From Lewinellaceae bacterium (GTDB lineage: Bacteria > Bacteroidota > Bacteroidia > Chitinophagales > Saprospiraceae): DNA of 64,000 bases. The notes below the pieces were generated by a model that saw only the letters and a program-made list of their open reading frames with translations, made no database searches and was not told the origin of the DNA. Positions 43,478 to 51,544 of the stretch are shown in pieces. The position numbers and the translations under genes are program-made. Positions within the stretch are counted from its first letter, which is position 1, and each line of letters starts with the position of its first letter. The DNA lies in NCBI GenBank assembly GCA_016716135.1, contig JADJWX010000009.1, forward strand, positions 1-64,000, in the 5' to 3' direction.

Positions 43478-43735
43478 AGAAAAGAAAAAAGGCTCTCCCG
43501 GCTCAGATGAGAAGTTTAAACTGCGCTACCATGTGTGCCGCTCGATCTTTACAGATCGCTTGGCACGAACATCCCTCTGTACAGTAGGTGCTGACGCGCA
43601 ATATCAGCGTGCAGTCCAACTTCTCTTAAGCGCGGGAAAGCCCGGCAAGAATTAAGCGTGTTACGAGTCTGTCGTTCAGGAGATTATATACGCAGACTAG
43701 TTAAAGATTAAAAGCACACCTCAGGCGGAGGCCAT
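43478..43735 (-). ncRNA. Structured non-coding RNA upstream of cas6
   Basis: No gene covers this stretch, but it is packed with helices. A long-range helix pairs 43509-43516 plus 43520-43524 with 43611-43615 plus 43618-43625. Inside are a two-part hairpin (43535-43539 with 43562-43566; 43543-43548 with 43553-43558) whose minus-strand loop is GUAA, a GNRA tetraloop, and a hairpin 43590-43594 with 43604-43608. Further hairpins are 43633-43636 with 43641-43644, 43666-43671 with 43693-43698, and 43719-43722 with 43728-43731. A minus-strand T-rich tract at 43490-43478 may be its end. The GNRA loop and T-tract favour the minus strand. Family unknown; an orphan omega (HEARO-type) RNA or a cis-regulatory leader are candidates. 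Confidence 0.55.
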
Positions 43736-43759
43736 TGTTAGCGTGTAAATTATTTTGAT

Positions 43760-43897
43760 TTAGGGGGCCTCTTCATCCATGATGATATACTCAGGGTAAT
43801 CAGTTGTTGATTTATCTTTTGTTGGGGTACGTTCAATACGAGCATCAAAATCAGATACAGCAAAAAAAAGACTAATTAACAGCGTAAGAATCGGCAT
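43760..43897 (-). CDS. Candidate 45-residue exported small protein
   Basis: This short frame begins MPILTLLISLFFAVSDFDA, a good signal or membrane segment, then a charged part (RIERTPTKDKST) and an acidic end (PEYIIMDEEAP). It lies immediately upstream of the structured RNA on the same strand. No family is recognised. The hydrophobic-then-acidic composition is more ordered than expected by chance, but no promoter is seen and there is no comparative evidence. Confidence 0.4.
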   Translation of the reverse strand: MPILTLLISLFFAVSDFDARIERTPTKDKSTTDYPEYIIMDEEAP

Positions 43898-43962
43898 GGC
43901 ACGAATGTTTTGATTGTCAACGAATGTGAATCAAAAATCCGGCGATACCGGGCCAAAAAAAA

Positions 43963-43995
43963 GGACACAAAAGCAGATTTCAACCCATGCAGATT
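43963..43995 (+). repeat. 33-bp direct repeat, copy A
   Basis: This segment matches 44325-44357 at 27 of 33 positions in the same orientation; both end in CCATGCAGATT, and an ACACTT follows at the same distance. The two lie 362 bp apart, one in front of the 505-residue gene. Only two copies are seen, so it is not a CRISPR array. Confidence 0.6.
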
Positions 43996-44324
43996 TAGGA
44001 TTGATACACTTACCCTCCCCACGCTTATTCGCAGGAAAGGCAAATAACACTGGAAAATATCCAACTGTCAAAAAGCCTTTTATGATAAAAATCTGACTAC
44101 TGCATTGTTAAATATTTAGTACTTCTGCCATATCCTATTCTCAGATTAAAAAAAGAACCAAGGCCATACCACGGCAACAACATAATTTATACCTTAGAAA
44201 TCAGTTAGGCATTTAATCAAGTTAATAAATACGCTGGTACGGTCAATTTGTGTGCTTTTTAATCAACTACCAGTTTCGTGCTGATCTTTAATACAAAGGT
44301 CTGGGCTTTTAACATCCGAAAACA

Positions 44325-44357
44325 GGACAGAAATGCGGGATTCAATCCATGCAGATT
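44325..44357 (+). repeat. 33-bp direct repeat, copy B
   Basis: Second copy of the 33-bp sequence, upstream of the start of the 505-residue protein at 44399. An ATG lies inside it (44333) in frame with that gene, but the same sequence in copy A is not coding, so the repeat is more likely part of a 5' region. Confidence 0.6.
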
Positions 44358-44398
44358 GCTGTTTTAAACACTTTTTATTAAGTTTTGAAAAACGAAGC

Positions 44399-45916
44399 AT
44401 GGAATTTGATGTGCTCAAAGACTTGGTCCGTACAATTACACGTAATAAAGTAAAACAAATTGAGGTGCTTGGGAATCCTGGGCAGGAGGGTAGCCGATCA
44501 GAAGAACTGTTTGATGGTATTTTCAAAGATCGATTCCAGTCCGATGATGAAGCGGCAAAATATTTTTTCGACTCCGATGAGAAAGACCCCAAGTATCGAA
44601 AATTACGGAACCGACTGATCCGGCAGTTAATCAACACCTCCTTTTTCATTGATGTCCAACAACCTATGTTCAATGAACGTGGCAGGGCTTTGTACAACTG
44701 TTATCGTGACTACGCCGCAGCTTACATCTTACGCAGTCGCGACGCCTACAAAGCCAGTGTCTATTTGCTTCAGCAACTCATGGAGCAAACAATAAAATTT
44801 GAATTTACAGATATTACAGCGGACGTTTGCCGCCAGCTTCGGCAACAATTTGCGCTTAGCCCGGGTGATCAGGCAAACCATGAAAAATATAGCGCATTAC
44901 ATCGGATTTATGAAGAAAAAAGGCATTGGGAGGCTAAAGCATACGATTACTCCGAGAATTTGATCCACCATTATATCACTGGAAGGTCTCCAAGCAATGA
45001 GGTGCATTTGATGGCCACAGGCTACTTTGATGAATTACTACCCAAAGCGGATGAAATTGATACCATGCAATTTTATATCTACACCTATAAGGTTGGAGTA
45101 ATTAAATATTCAGCAATCAATGACTGTAAAAAGACCATTGAGGTATGTGACCAGGCGTTAGGTATCCTTCAGGGCAGAAAATTCAGTAATCGCGGTTCAC
45201 TGGCTTCCTTCGCCACGCAAAAACTGGCCTGCCTGACGCAACTACGTGTTTTTGACGACGGGGATAAAACTGCCGAATATTGCCTTACCCTGGTGGATGA
45301 GGGAAGTTTTAACTGGTTTCGTTTACTGGAAACCCAGTTTTATTACTATATGTATACGCATCGCTATGAAACGGCCCTGGATGTTTTTCGAAAAGTTACT
45401 CAACACAACAGGTACCGGCAATTAAGTGGAAGCACACGCGATATGTGGACGCTTTTGGGTGGATACCTGCACCTCCTTGCCGCTTTGGGTAAATTGGATG
45501 CCCAGGAAGTAGAGCATATTGCCGGTTACTACAGCCCGGGTAGTTCGCGTTTCATCAATGATTTTGAAGTACTGGATAAGGAAAAGGATGGCATGAATAT
45601 TCCCCTGGTGTTACTTCCCGTTCTTTTTAGCATTGCCAAAGGAAATTTTGATGAAGACGATTTTGGGCGGTCTCTTGAGGCCTTAGACAAATACAGGCAA
45701 CGCTATTTGGAAAATGACACCAACAGGCGCAGTGCAATTTTTCTAAAAATGATCCTCGCGCTTGCTAAAAAAGAATTTAATGGTGCGCGTGCAGAACGCA
45801 AGATGGAAAAAGAATGGGCACTACTTCAACAAGTATCACCAAAAGTGGCCGGGCAATCTTTTGCCGTTGAGGTGATTCCTTATGAGGATTTATGGGACAT
45901 GCTTACCATGAAATAA
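44399..45916 (+). CDS. Uncharacterised 505-residue helical-repeat protein
   Basis: I do not recognise this family. The protein begins MEFDVLKDLVRTI, has no signal peptide and appears almost wholly alpha-helical. Stretches such as QFYIYTYKVGVIKYSAINDCKKTIEVCDQAL and YYYMYTHRYETALDVFRKV (about 220-345) look like tetratricopeptide-type helix pairs. I start at the ATG at 44399; an ATG at 44333 adds a tail that falls inside the duplicated sequence. It is next to, but divergent from, cas6 and the structured RNA, and is closed by a strong terminator. A scaffold or regulatory role is possible but unproved. Confidence 0.75.
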   Translation: MEFDVLKDLVRTITRNKVKQIEVLGNPGQEGSRSEELFDGIFKDRFQSDDEAAKYFFDSDEKDPKYRKLRNRLIRQLINTSFFIDVQQPMFNERGRALYNCYRDYAAAYILRSRDAYKASVYLLQQLMEQTIKFEFTDITADVCRQLRQQFALSPGDQANHEKYSALHRIYEEKRHWEAKAYDYSENLIHHYITGRSPSNEVHLMATGYFDELLPKADEIDTMQFYIYTYKVGVIKYSAINDCKKTIEVCDQALGILQGRKFSNRGSLASFATQKLACLTQLRVFDDGDKTAEYCLTLVDEGSFNWFRLLETQFYYYMYTHRYETALDVFRKVTQHNRYRQLSGSTRDMWTLLGGYLHLLAALGKLDAQEVEHIAGYYSPGSSRFINDFEVLDKEKDGMNIPLVLLPVLFSIAKGNFDEDDFGRSLEALDKYRQRYLENDTNRRSAIFLKMILALAKKEFNGARAERKMEKEWALLQQVSPKVAGQSFAVEVIPYEDLWDMLTMK

Positions 45917-45956
45917 AGCAAACGGCATTGCCACGTGCTGGCAATGCCGTTTGCTT
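45916..45956. terminator. Strong bidirectional terminator hairpin
   Basis: A perfect 18-bp stem (45916-45933 with 45939-45956) with loop CGTGC starts on the stop codon of the 505-residue gene. It also lies 20 bp from the stop of the convergent gene at 45977. Confidence 0.9.
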
Positions 45957-45976
45957 ATTATGGGCATCAAAATGAA

Positions 45977-47011
45977 TTAAGATTCAAAAAAAGAATCGTA
46001 CTGGTTCCCCCCGCGCTCCTTTTGGGTGGGAATTTTTACCGGAGTATCCAGGTTGAGCACTTCGGACGGGTTATCTGCTTTGGCAATGATTGTTGCTTTA
46101 TCCTTTCCCAACAGGAAGGACACGCCTTCTTTCTCCCATTTTTGTAACATTTCAAGTCCCTCTTCTTCAAACACACCATTTTGCAGATCGATGGAATCCA
46201 TAAAGTTTTTGGACATATCCATAAAGCGCTCCATTTCACCAACTTTCTGCCCTACATCTTCCGCCATGGCTTCCAGTGCCATATCGTACATATATTTCTT
46301 ATCACTGTTCCCGCTTAGAATATTCATTGCCGAACGGATAGCGGAATGGCTGGCTTTAATGGCTTTGTACTCCTGTTCTTTCACCACCACCTGATCCTGA
46401 AGATCCTCCAGCATAATTTCCGAGTTCTCATACATCTTGGTAAGTACACGGTACAAAACTTCCATGCGCTTATAAAGATCCTCCAACTTCAGGTTAGACT
46501 CCTGCAACCGCCCGGCCTTCCGGGCCTTCAGTACCATGATCGCATCCTTGCCCGTCTCTTTTGCCTTGCTGGCCATTCCAAGGTTCGTCTGGATTTCGCG
46601 CTGGTTTTGGCGAATCATTTCAGACATTTTGTACATCTGGCCTTTTAATTTGCTAATCTGGGTATTCATGGCGCCCAGGTTATCTTTCAGATCTTCGATA
46701 TAACTCTTTAAAATACCAATCGGATCCAATTGGACAAACAGCCCGGTTACCCAGCGCATAACCGATTTGTACATATACCAAACCAAATTACGCATTTTGG
46801 GGTCCAGCACCACGTAAATGAGCCCGGCGAGCGCTGCCAATATCCCTGCCAAATACAAGGTATTTTCAGCCAGGGTAATCAGTGTTGGCAACGCCTTGTA
46901 TAATAAATAACCGCCACCCAGAACAAGCGCGGCCATAAAAAGACCGCCTGTCACTCCTTCCGGGCGGTCCCAAAACCCTTTGGGTTTAATTGGTTGCAAT
47001 TCAGTACTCAT
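45977..47011 (-). CDS. Membrane protein with long coiled coil
   Basis: This 344-residue protein has two transmembrane helices near the N-terminus (GGLFMAALVLGGGYLLYKAL and LYLAGILAALAGLIYVVL, about 22-66), then a long cytoplasmic helical region (about 95-300) with heptad-like pattern, recalling PspA/IM30 or vesicle-coat proteins. No enzymatic motif is visible. It is followed by a 64-residue membrane protein on the same strand, transcribed just upstream (42 bp), so the two form an operon. A role in membrane organisation or stress is inference. Confidence 0.75.
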   Translation of the reverse strand: MSTELQPIKPKGFWDRPEGVTGGLFMAALVLGGGYLLYKALPTLITLAENTLYLAGILAALAGLIYVVLDPKMRNLVWYMYKSVMRWVTGLFVQLDPIGILKSYIEDLKDNLGAMNTQISKLKGQMYKMSEMIRQNQREIQTNLGMASKAKETGKDAIMVLKARKAGRLQESNLKLEDLYKRMEVLYRVLTKMYENSEIMLEDLQDQVVVKEQEYKAIKASHSAIRSAMNILSGNSDKKYMYDMALEAMAEDVGQKVGEMERFMDMSKNFMDSIDLQNGVFEEEGLEMLQKWEKEGVSFLLGKDKATIIAKADNPSEVLNLDTPVKIPTQKERGGNQYDSFFES

Positions 47012-47052
47012 CTGCTTTGTAGTTAATAGTTTAGAGGTTGCGCATTTAAAGT

Positions 47053-47247
47053 TTACCGACGGAAAATACTACCGAGAAAAATCCGGATGGCCCGGCGAAA
47101 CCGATCATTCACGAAATACAAGATAATAAAGGCAAGGGCGAATATCCAAAACATACCTACCACGACCTTCAAAACCTTGAAGGTCAGCCATAAAATTATC
47201 AGGCCGGCCAAAAAAGCAAAGATCGGATTCTTAAGTAAATCATTCAT
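47053..47247 (-). CDS. Small two-helix membrane protein (64 residues)
   Basis: This is a real small gene: MNDLLKNPIFAFLAG followed by two hydrophobic helices (about 8-25 and 31-47) and a basic end (RFRRAIRIFLGSIFRR). It is first in a two-gene unit with the coiled-coil membrane protein and has a TAATTTTG box upstream. The positive C-terminus would stay in the cytoplasm. No family is recognised. Confidence 0.7.
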   Translation of the reverse strand: MNDLLKNPIFAFLAGLIILWLTFKVLKVVVGMFWIFALAFIILYFVNDRFRRAIRIFLGSIFRR

Positions 47248-47317
47248 TGTCGATTGTTTTTGTTTACAGCGTAAAGTTGTTCAAAAATCACACACAATAA
47301 ATCTGCGTGTGTGCCGC

Positions 47318-47325
47318 CAAAATTA
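47318..47325 (-). promoter_or_regulatory. -7 promoter box for the small membrane protein operon
   Basis: The minus strand reads TAATTTTG, fitting TAnnTTTG, 71 bases before the ATG at 47247. Confidence 0.45.
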
Positions 47326-47491
47326 GATGTAAAAAGGCCGCCAATCCCAAATTCGTCGGCAATAAGGCCTGTTTTTCGGACAAAATAAGGCAAATCCACC
47401 GATAAAAACCAATATGCCTGTTTGATACCCAAGCAACTCCTAAAAACTCACCCTGCGCAGTACCTTTACGCTTTAGCTGCCGTAGATATTT

Positions 47492-48226
47492 ATGAAATCC
47501 TTTGACGTTACCATTCCTGTTTTGAATGAAGCAGAGACGCTGGAAAAGCAAATTCGAATCCTGTACCAGTTTCTGAAATCAAACTTTCCCGAGCCACACC
47601 AATGGTCAATTGTCATTGCTGATAATGGCAGCACCGACAACACCCCGTTCCTGGCAGCGGCCTTGGGCGATGAACTCCCGGAAGTACGCCTGGTGCAAGT
47701 ACCTGAAAAAGGCGTTGGGCTGGCTTTGAAGACTTCCTGGAGCCAAAGCAACGCAGAAATTGTCGGCTACATGGACCTCGATATGGCCACCGGCCTGGAA
47801 CATTTTATCCAGGCTTACAACGCCCTTTCAACGGAAGGTTTCGACCTCGTGTACGGAAGCCGATTGCATAAAAAATCAAAGGTTATCGGCAGAAGTCTCA
47901 AACGGGAGATCACCTCACGGGTTTTTAACTTTATCGTTCAACACTATCTGGGTACACACTTCTCCGACGGTATGTGCGGTTTCAAATGGCTAAAACGCAG
48001 TTGCGTAGCCCCGCTCCTCGAAGGGGGTGCAACCAGTAACGGCTGGTTTTTCAGCACGGAATTACTGGCCGTAGCCGAATGGCAAAACCTGGCGATTTGC
48101 GAGCTCCCGGTAAAATGGACCGATGATACCTCCTCCAGCAAAGTCAACATCACAAGGCTGGCTAAACAATACCTGCTGGCCATGCACGCGCTGAAAAAAC
48201 GAAAACCCGCCCACAGAAAAGCATGA
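47492..48226 (+). CDS. Family 2 glycosyltransferase
   Basis: This is a soluble GT2 enzyme that uses nucleotide-activated sugars. It begins MKSFDVTIPVLNEAETLEKQI, then VIADNGSTDNTPFLA and GYMDLDMATGLEHF, giving the donor-binding DxD-like site, and later YGSRLHKKSKVIGR as in dolichyl-phosphate-type transferases. It has no clear membrane anchor. It is first in a three-gene operon with an aldo/keto reductase (4-base ATGA overlap) and a FAD oxidoreductase (1-base overlap). The sugar and acceptor cannot be inferred; a polyprenyl-phosphate sugar or lipid glycan is possible. Confidence 0.88.
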   Translation: MKSFDVTIPVLNEAETLEKQIRILYQFLKSNFPEPHQWSIVIADNGSTDNTPFLAAALGDELPEVRLVQVPEKGVGLALKTSWSQSNAEIVGYMDLDMATGLEHFIQAYNALSTEGFDLVYGSRLHKKSKVIGRSLKREITSRVFNFIVQHYLGTHFSDGMCGFKWLKRSCVAPLLEGGATSNGWFFSTELLAVAEWQNLAICELPVKWTDDTSSSKVNITRLAKQYLLAMHALKKRKPAHRKA

Positions 48227-49164
48227 TAGCTCCCGACAACAAATCCCTCGTTCTTGGCACTGCCCAGTGGGGTTGGACGGTGGACCGGAAAAACGCCTTC
48301 CTTCAGTTGGATGCCTGGCTGGCTTCAGGCCACCAATGCCTCGATCTGGCAACAAATTACCCGATCAATAAAATTCCGGGCGACTTTCGCAAATCCGAAA
48401 AAATTGTGCAGGAATATATCCAGACACACGGACTGACGCACCTCGATGTTACCATAAAAATTGGCAGCCAGGACAATATGCGGTCACCGGACAATAATCT
48501 GGAACCCTCGTTTATCCTCATGATGGCCATGGAATACCGGCGGCTTTTTGGCGACAACCTCAAAGGCATTATGATTCATTGGGACAATCGCGAAGACCAA
48601 CAAGCCATCGCAAAGTCGCTGGAGGCAATGGCAAGTTTACAAGAAACAGATGGCATCCGGCCGGGGCTTTCCGGAATCAGGCGCCCTGATTTATACCTCA
48701 ACGCCAGTTGCGAGTCCGCACTTTCGTTTGACATTCAATTCAAGCACAACATTCTCCAGTCCGATTTAAAACGGTATGCTCCTTTTTTTTCAACTGAAAA
48801 ACAAGAAAAGGCTCCGCACCGCTTTTTTGCCTATGGGCTGAATGCCGGCGGAATAAAACTGGAAGGCCCCTACCCTGCCGGAAGCACTTTTTTGGCGCGA
48901 GCCGGTGATCCGGACAAGGTGGCGCCATTCCTCAACCAAATCCGGGAACTTTTGCCGAAATGGAATACTGCCTTTGTTCGCCCTCCTGTTCGAACAATGA
49001 CCCACATTGGATTATTACACGCTGGCCTGAACCCTGCCATTGACGGGCTGGTGCTTGGCTTTTCCACAGTTGCCCAACTCCGGGAAACGCTGGACTTTTG
49101 GCGCAACCTCAGTACCTTCGAATACGATGATGTGTTTGCCGATTTACAAAAACGAACCCAATAA
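48223..49164 (+). CDS. Aldo/keto reductase
   Basis: This is an NAD(P)H-dependent oxidoreductase with a TIM-barrel fold. The catalytic tetrad is complete: D41, Y46, K79 and H119 (in CLDLATNYP, TIKIG and MIHWDN). The end shows GLVLGFSTVAQLRETLDF, the typical cofactor-binding segment, as in AKR family members of sugar or antibiotic pathways. It overlaps both neighbouring genes and so is translationally coupled to the glycosyltransferase and FAD enzyme. Its substrate is unknown; a keto-sugar is a reasonable guess from context. Confidence 0.88.
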   Translation: MIAPDNKSLVLGTAQWGWTVDRKNAFLQLDAWLASGHQCLDLATNYPINKIPGDFRKSEKIVQEYIQTHGLTHLDVTIKIGSQDNMRSPDNNLEPSFILMMAMEYRRLFGDNLKGIMIHWDNREDQQAIAKSLEAMASLQETDGIRPGLSGIRRPDLYLNASCESALSFDIQFKHNILQSDLKRYAPFFSTEKQEKAPHRFFAYGLNAGGIKLEGPYPAGSTFLARAGDPDKVAPFLNQIRELLPKWNTAFVRPPVRTMTHIGLLHAGLNPAIDGLVLGFSTVAQLRETLDFWRNLSTFEYDDVFADLQKRTQ

Positions 49165-50309
49165 TGCAGCCTGAAAAGTTTGACGCCGTGGTGCTGGGCG
49201 GCGGTATATTTGGCTGCTATGCAGCCCTTTACCTGGCCGGCAAAGGAGCAAAAGTGGCCTTGTTCGAAAAAGAAGGCCAATTGTTTCAAAAAGCATCCCT
49301 GGTAAACCAGGCCCGGTTGCATGGCGGCTACCACTACCCTCGAAGCATAGCCACCGCTGCCCTGAGCGATGCCCACAAGGAACGGTTTACCCGGGAACAT
49401 CGGCAATTTGTCAATTCGAGTTTTGAAAAATACTACGCTATCGACCGTTTCGGGTCGTTTACCGATGCAGGGCAGTTCGAGCGGTTTTGTCAATATTTGA
49501 AAATTCCGTGCACCCGTATCCCGGCACACCCCCTTTTCAATTTTCAGCGGCTCGAAGCGTTGTATCTGACCACCGAGTATTCGTTCGACCCGGTGCTGTT
49601 GCGCCAGTTTTATGTGCATAAAGTGGAAACAACCCCGAAAATCACCGTCCGGAAATCGGCCCGACTGGAAGCTGTACAAAAAACAACGGATTCCTGGGCC
49701 ATGACTTTTCGCAACGCGGAGCAAACACAGCCGGGGCCGGGGATGCGTTGCGAAAGTCCTATCGTCATAAATGCCACTTATGCCGCCACCAATGCCGTGA
49801 ACCGCTTGTTTGGTGTACGCGACCTGGACCTAACACATGAAATTTCTGAGATTGCATTTTTCACTTCGGAGCAATTTAAAAACAAAGGGCTCACTGTGAT
49901 GGACGGCCCCTTCAGTTCAATCATGCCGTTTGGGTTGAGCGGCTTCCTGTCGCTGTCATCGGTGGCTTATACGCACCACAAAATTTCTTACGAAAACTTA
50001 CCGCACTTCAACTGCCAGGTTCCTGAAGACCCGACCTGCGTACCAGAAGCCCCAGGCATTTGCACCACCTGCCCGAGAAGGCCCAAAAGCAACGCCTATA
50101 AAATGCTGCGCCAAATGCAGCAATATTTTACCAATGCCGCGCAATTCACCCACTGGTTTTCCTACTTCACCATCAAATCCAAGTTAAAAACAAGTTATAT
50201 CGACGACGGGCGGCCTACAGACATTTCAGTCCTTTCGGAAAAACCTACATTGATTTGCCTGTTTGCCGGAAAGGTGAATTCTATTTACGAGATTGAAAAA
50301 ATTGTTTAG
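49164..50309 (+). CDS. FAD-dependent oxidoreductase of the DAO family with a four-cysteine cluster
   Basis: This flavoprotein starts with a dinucleotide-binding fold (DAVVLGGGIFGCYAALYLAGKGAKVALFEKEG, in parts 7-38), like D-amino-acid oxidases and L-2-hydroxyglutarate oxidases. Residues 46-60 (LVNQARLHGGYHYPR) resemble the substrate/FAD loop. It also has a cluster of cysteines, C284, C292, C300 and C303, in a VPEDPTCVPEAPGICTTCP region that might bind a metal or iron-sulfur centre. It is the last gene of the GT2-AKR-FAD operon. The overall role, presumably modification of a sugar or lipid, is not known. Confidence 0.85.
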   Translation: MQPEKFDAVVLGGGIFGCYAALYLAGKGAKVALFEKEGQLFQKASLVNQARLHGGYHYPRSIATAALSDAHKERFTREHRQFVNSSFEKYYAIDRFGSFTDAGQFERFCQYLKIPCTRIPAHPLFNFQRLEALYLTTEYSFDPVLLRQFYVHKVETTPKITVRKSARLEAVQKTTDSWAMTFRNAEQTQPGPGMRCESPIVINATYAATNAVNRLFGVRDLDLTHEISEIAFFTSEQFKNKGLTVMDGPFSSIMPFGLSGFLSLSSVAYTHHKISYENLPHFNCQVPEDPTCVPEAPGICTTCPRRPKSNAYKMLRQMQQYFTNAAQFTHWFSYFTIKSKLKTSYIDDGRPTDISVLSEKPTLICLFAGKVNSIYEIEKIV

Positions 50310-50380
50310 CTCCACACCATAAACCCAGCAGGTATTCGGAATATGTCTCCAAATTGGAAAGTTAAGTCCCGACGCGATGC

Positions 50381-51355
50381 TTAACTCCCCACATTTTTAG
50401 TAACCAGCCAAGTAAGGTATGCCGCATAAAAGGCCAACAAAAACCCACCCTCTTTCCGATAGAATGTTTTTGGCGTAGCAATAAAACTGCCGATAAACAT
50501 AAATAACGTGGCGAGAATACACATGCCGAAATCAATCAGGGATATATTTCCCACCGGCAATGGCGCCACTGTTGCACTCACGCCAAGGATAAAAAAGATG
50601 TTGAAGATGTTTGAACCAACCACATTCCCGACCGCCATGTCTGCTTTGCCCCGCAAAGCCGCCACCACCGATGTGGCCAATTCGGGTATAGAGGTCCCAA
50701 TGGAAACCAACGTCAGGCCGATCACAGCCTCGCTCACCTGGAACGCCCGGGCAACTGCCACTGCGGCATCGACGATCAGCTGCCCCCCAAAAACCAAACC
50801 CACCAAACCTAATACCGCAAGCCCACCCGCCAGCCACCAGGGTTTATGCTTATGATCTGGTGCGCTGTTTTCGAAGTCGCGGTTTTCCCGCGCCACTGCA
50901 AACATGTAGTACAGGTAAATTAAAAAGAAACAAAGCAGTACCAAACCGTCGGAACGCGAGATATAGGCTACAGCAGCATTGTCCAAAAAAATATCGCTCG
51001 CAAGAAAAAAAGCCACGACTACGCCCAGCAGGCTTAACGGAATTTCTTTCCAGACGGTATTACTCTGGATACGCAATGGTTGGAGCAAGGCGGCAAGGCC
51101 CAAAATCAGGCAAATGTTCATGATATTGCTGCCAATCACGTTGCCCAATGCAAGTTCCGCAGTGCCGTTTTTTGCAGCAACAACCGAAACCACCAACTCG
51201 GGCATTGAAGTGCCAAACGACACAACGGTAAGCCCGACCACGAGATCGGAAATATTGAACCGTTTGGCTAAAGACGAGGAGCCCTCAACCAATAATCGCG
51301 CCCCGTATGAGACCAGGACAATGCCCAGACTTATGAGTAAAAACTGAATAAACAT
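50381..51355 (-). CDS. Calcium/sodium antiporter (CaCA family, YrbG-like)
   Basis: This is a membrane exchanger of about ten helices. The two inverted alpha-repeats are clear: GTSMPELVVSVVAAKNGTAELALGNVIGSN followed by IMNICLILG, and GTSIPELATSVVAALRG with VGNVVGSNIFNIFFILG. These GN(x)2GSN and GTS-PE motifs form the ion-binding sites. At 324 residues it matches YrbG. It is convergent with the preceding operon and divergent from the NicO-like gene. It probably exports calcium in exchange for sodium or protons. Confidence 0.92.
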   Translation of the reverse strand: MFIQFLLISLGIVLVSYGARLLVEGSSSLAKRFNISDLVVGLTVVSFGTSMPELVVSVVAAKNGTAELALGNVIGSNIMNICLILGLAALLQPLRIQSNTVWKEIPLSLLGVVVAFFLASDIFLDNAAVAYISRSDGLVLLCFFLIYLYYMFAVARENRDFENSAPDHKHKPWWLAGGLAVLGLVGLVFGGQLIVDAAVAVARAFQVSEAVIGLTLVSIGTSIPELATSVVAALRGKADMAVGNVVGSNIFNIFFILGVSATVAPLPVGNISLIDFGMCILATLFMFIGSFIATPKTFYRKEGGFLLAFYAAYLTWLVTKNVGS

Positions 51356-51544
51356 CGACTCGTTATTTTTCAGGCTGACGCCCAGCCGGAATCAGGGGGC
51401 CGAAAATCCGGCGCTTCGGCTGGCTTTCCAAGCGACTTGCAAAAAATCATAAATTCTGGATGCCGTCAGCCACAAAATCCACGCTGGTTTTCCATCTGCG
51501 CTCCTGAAAAAAAAGAGGACCTTTGCTTTTTTGAACCAGTTGCC

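Noticed and set aside
43478..43735. RNase P, tmRNA, SRP RNA or a group I/II intron
   Set aside because: The conserved core segments of each (RNase P GAAAGTCCGG, tmRNA GATTCGA and 3' TPsiC, SRP GGAAGCAG, intron P7 or domain V) were not found on either strand.
43282..44398. CRISPR array beside cas6
   Set aside because: Only two partly matching 33-bp copies separated by 362 bp were found. There is no set of equal repeats with regular spacers.
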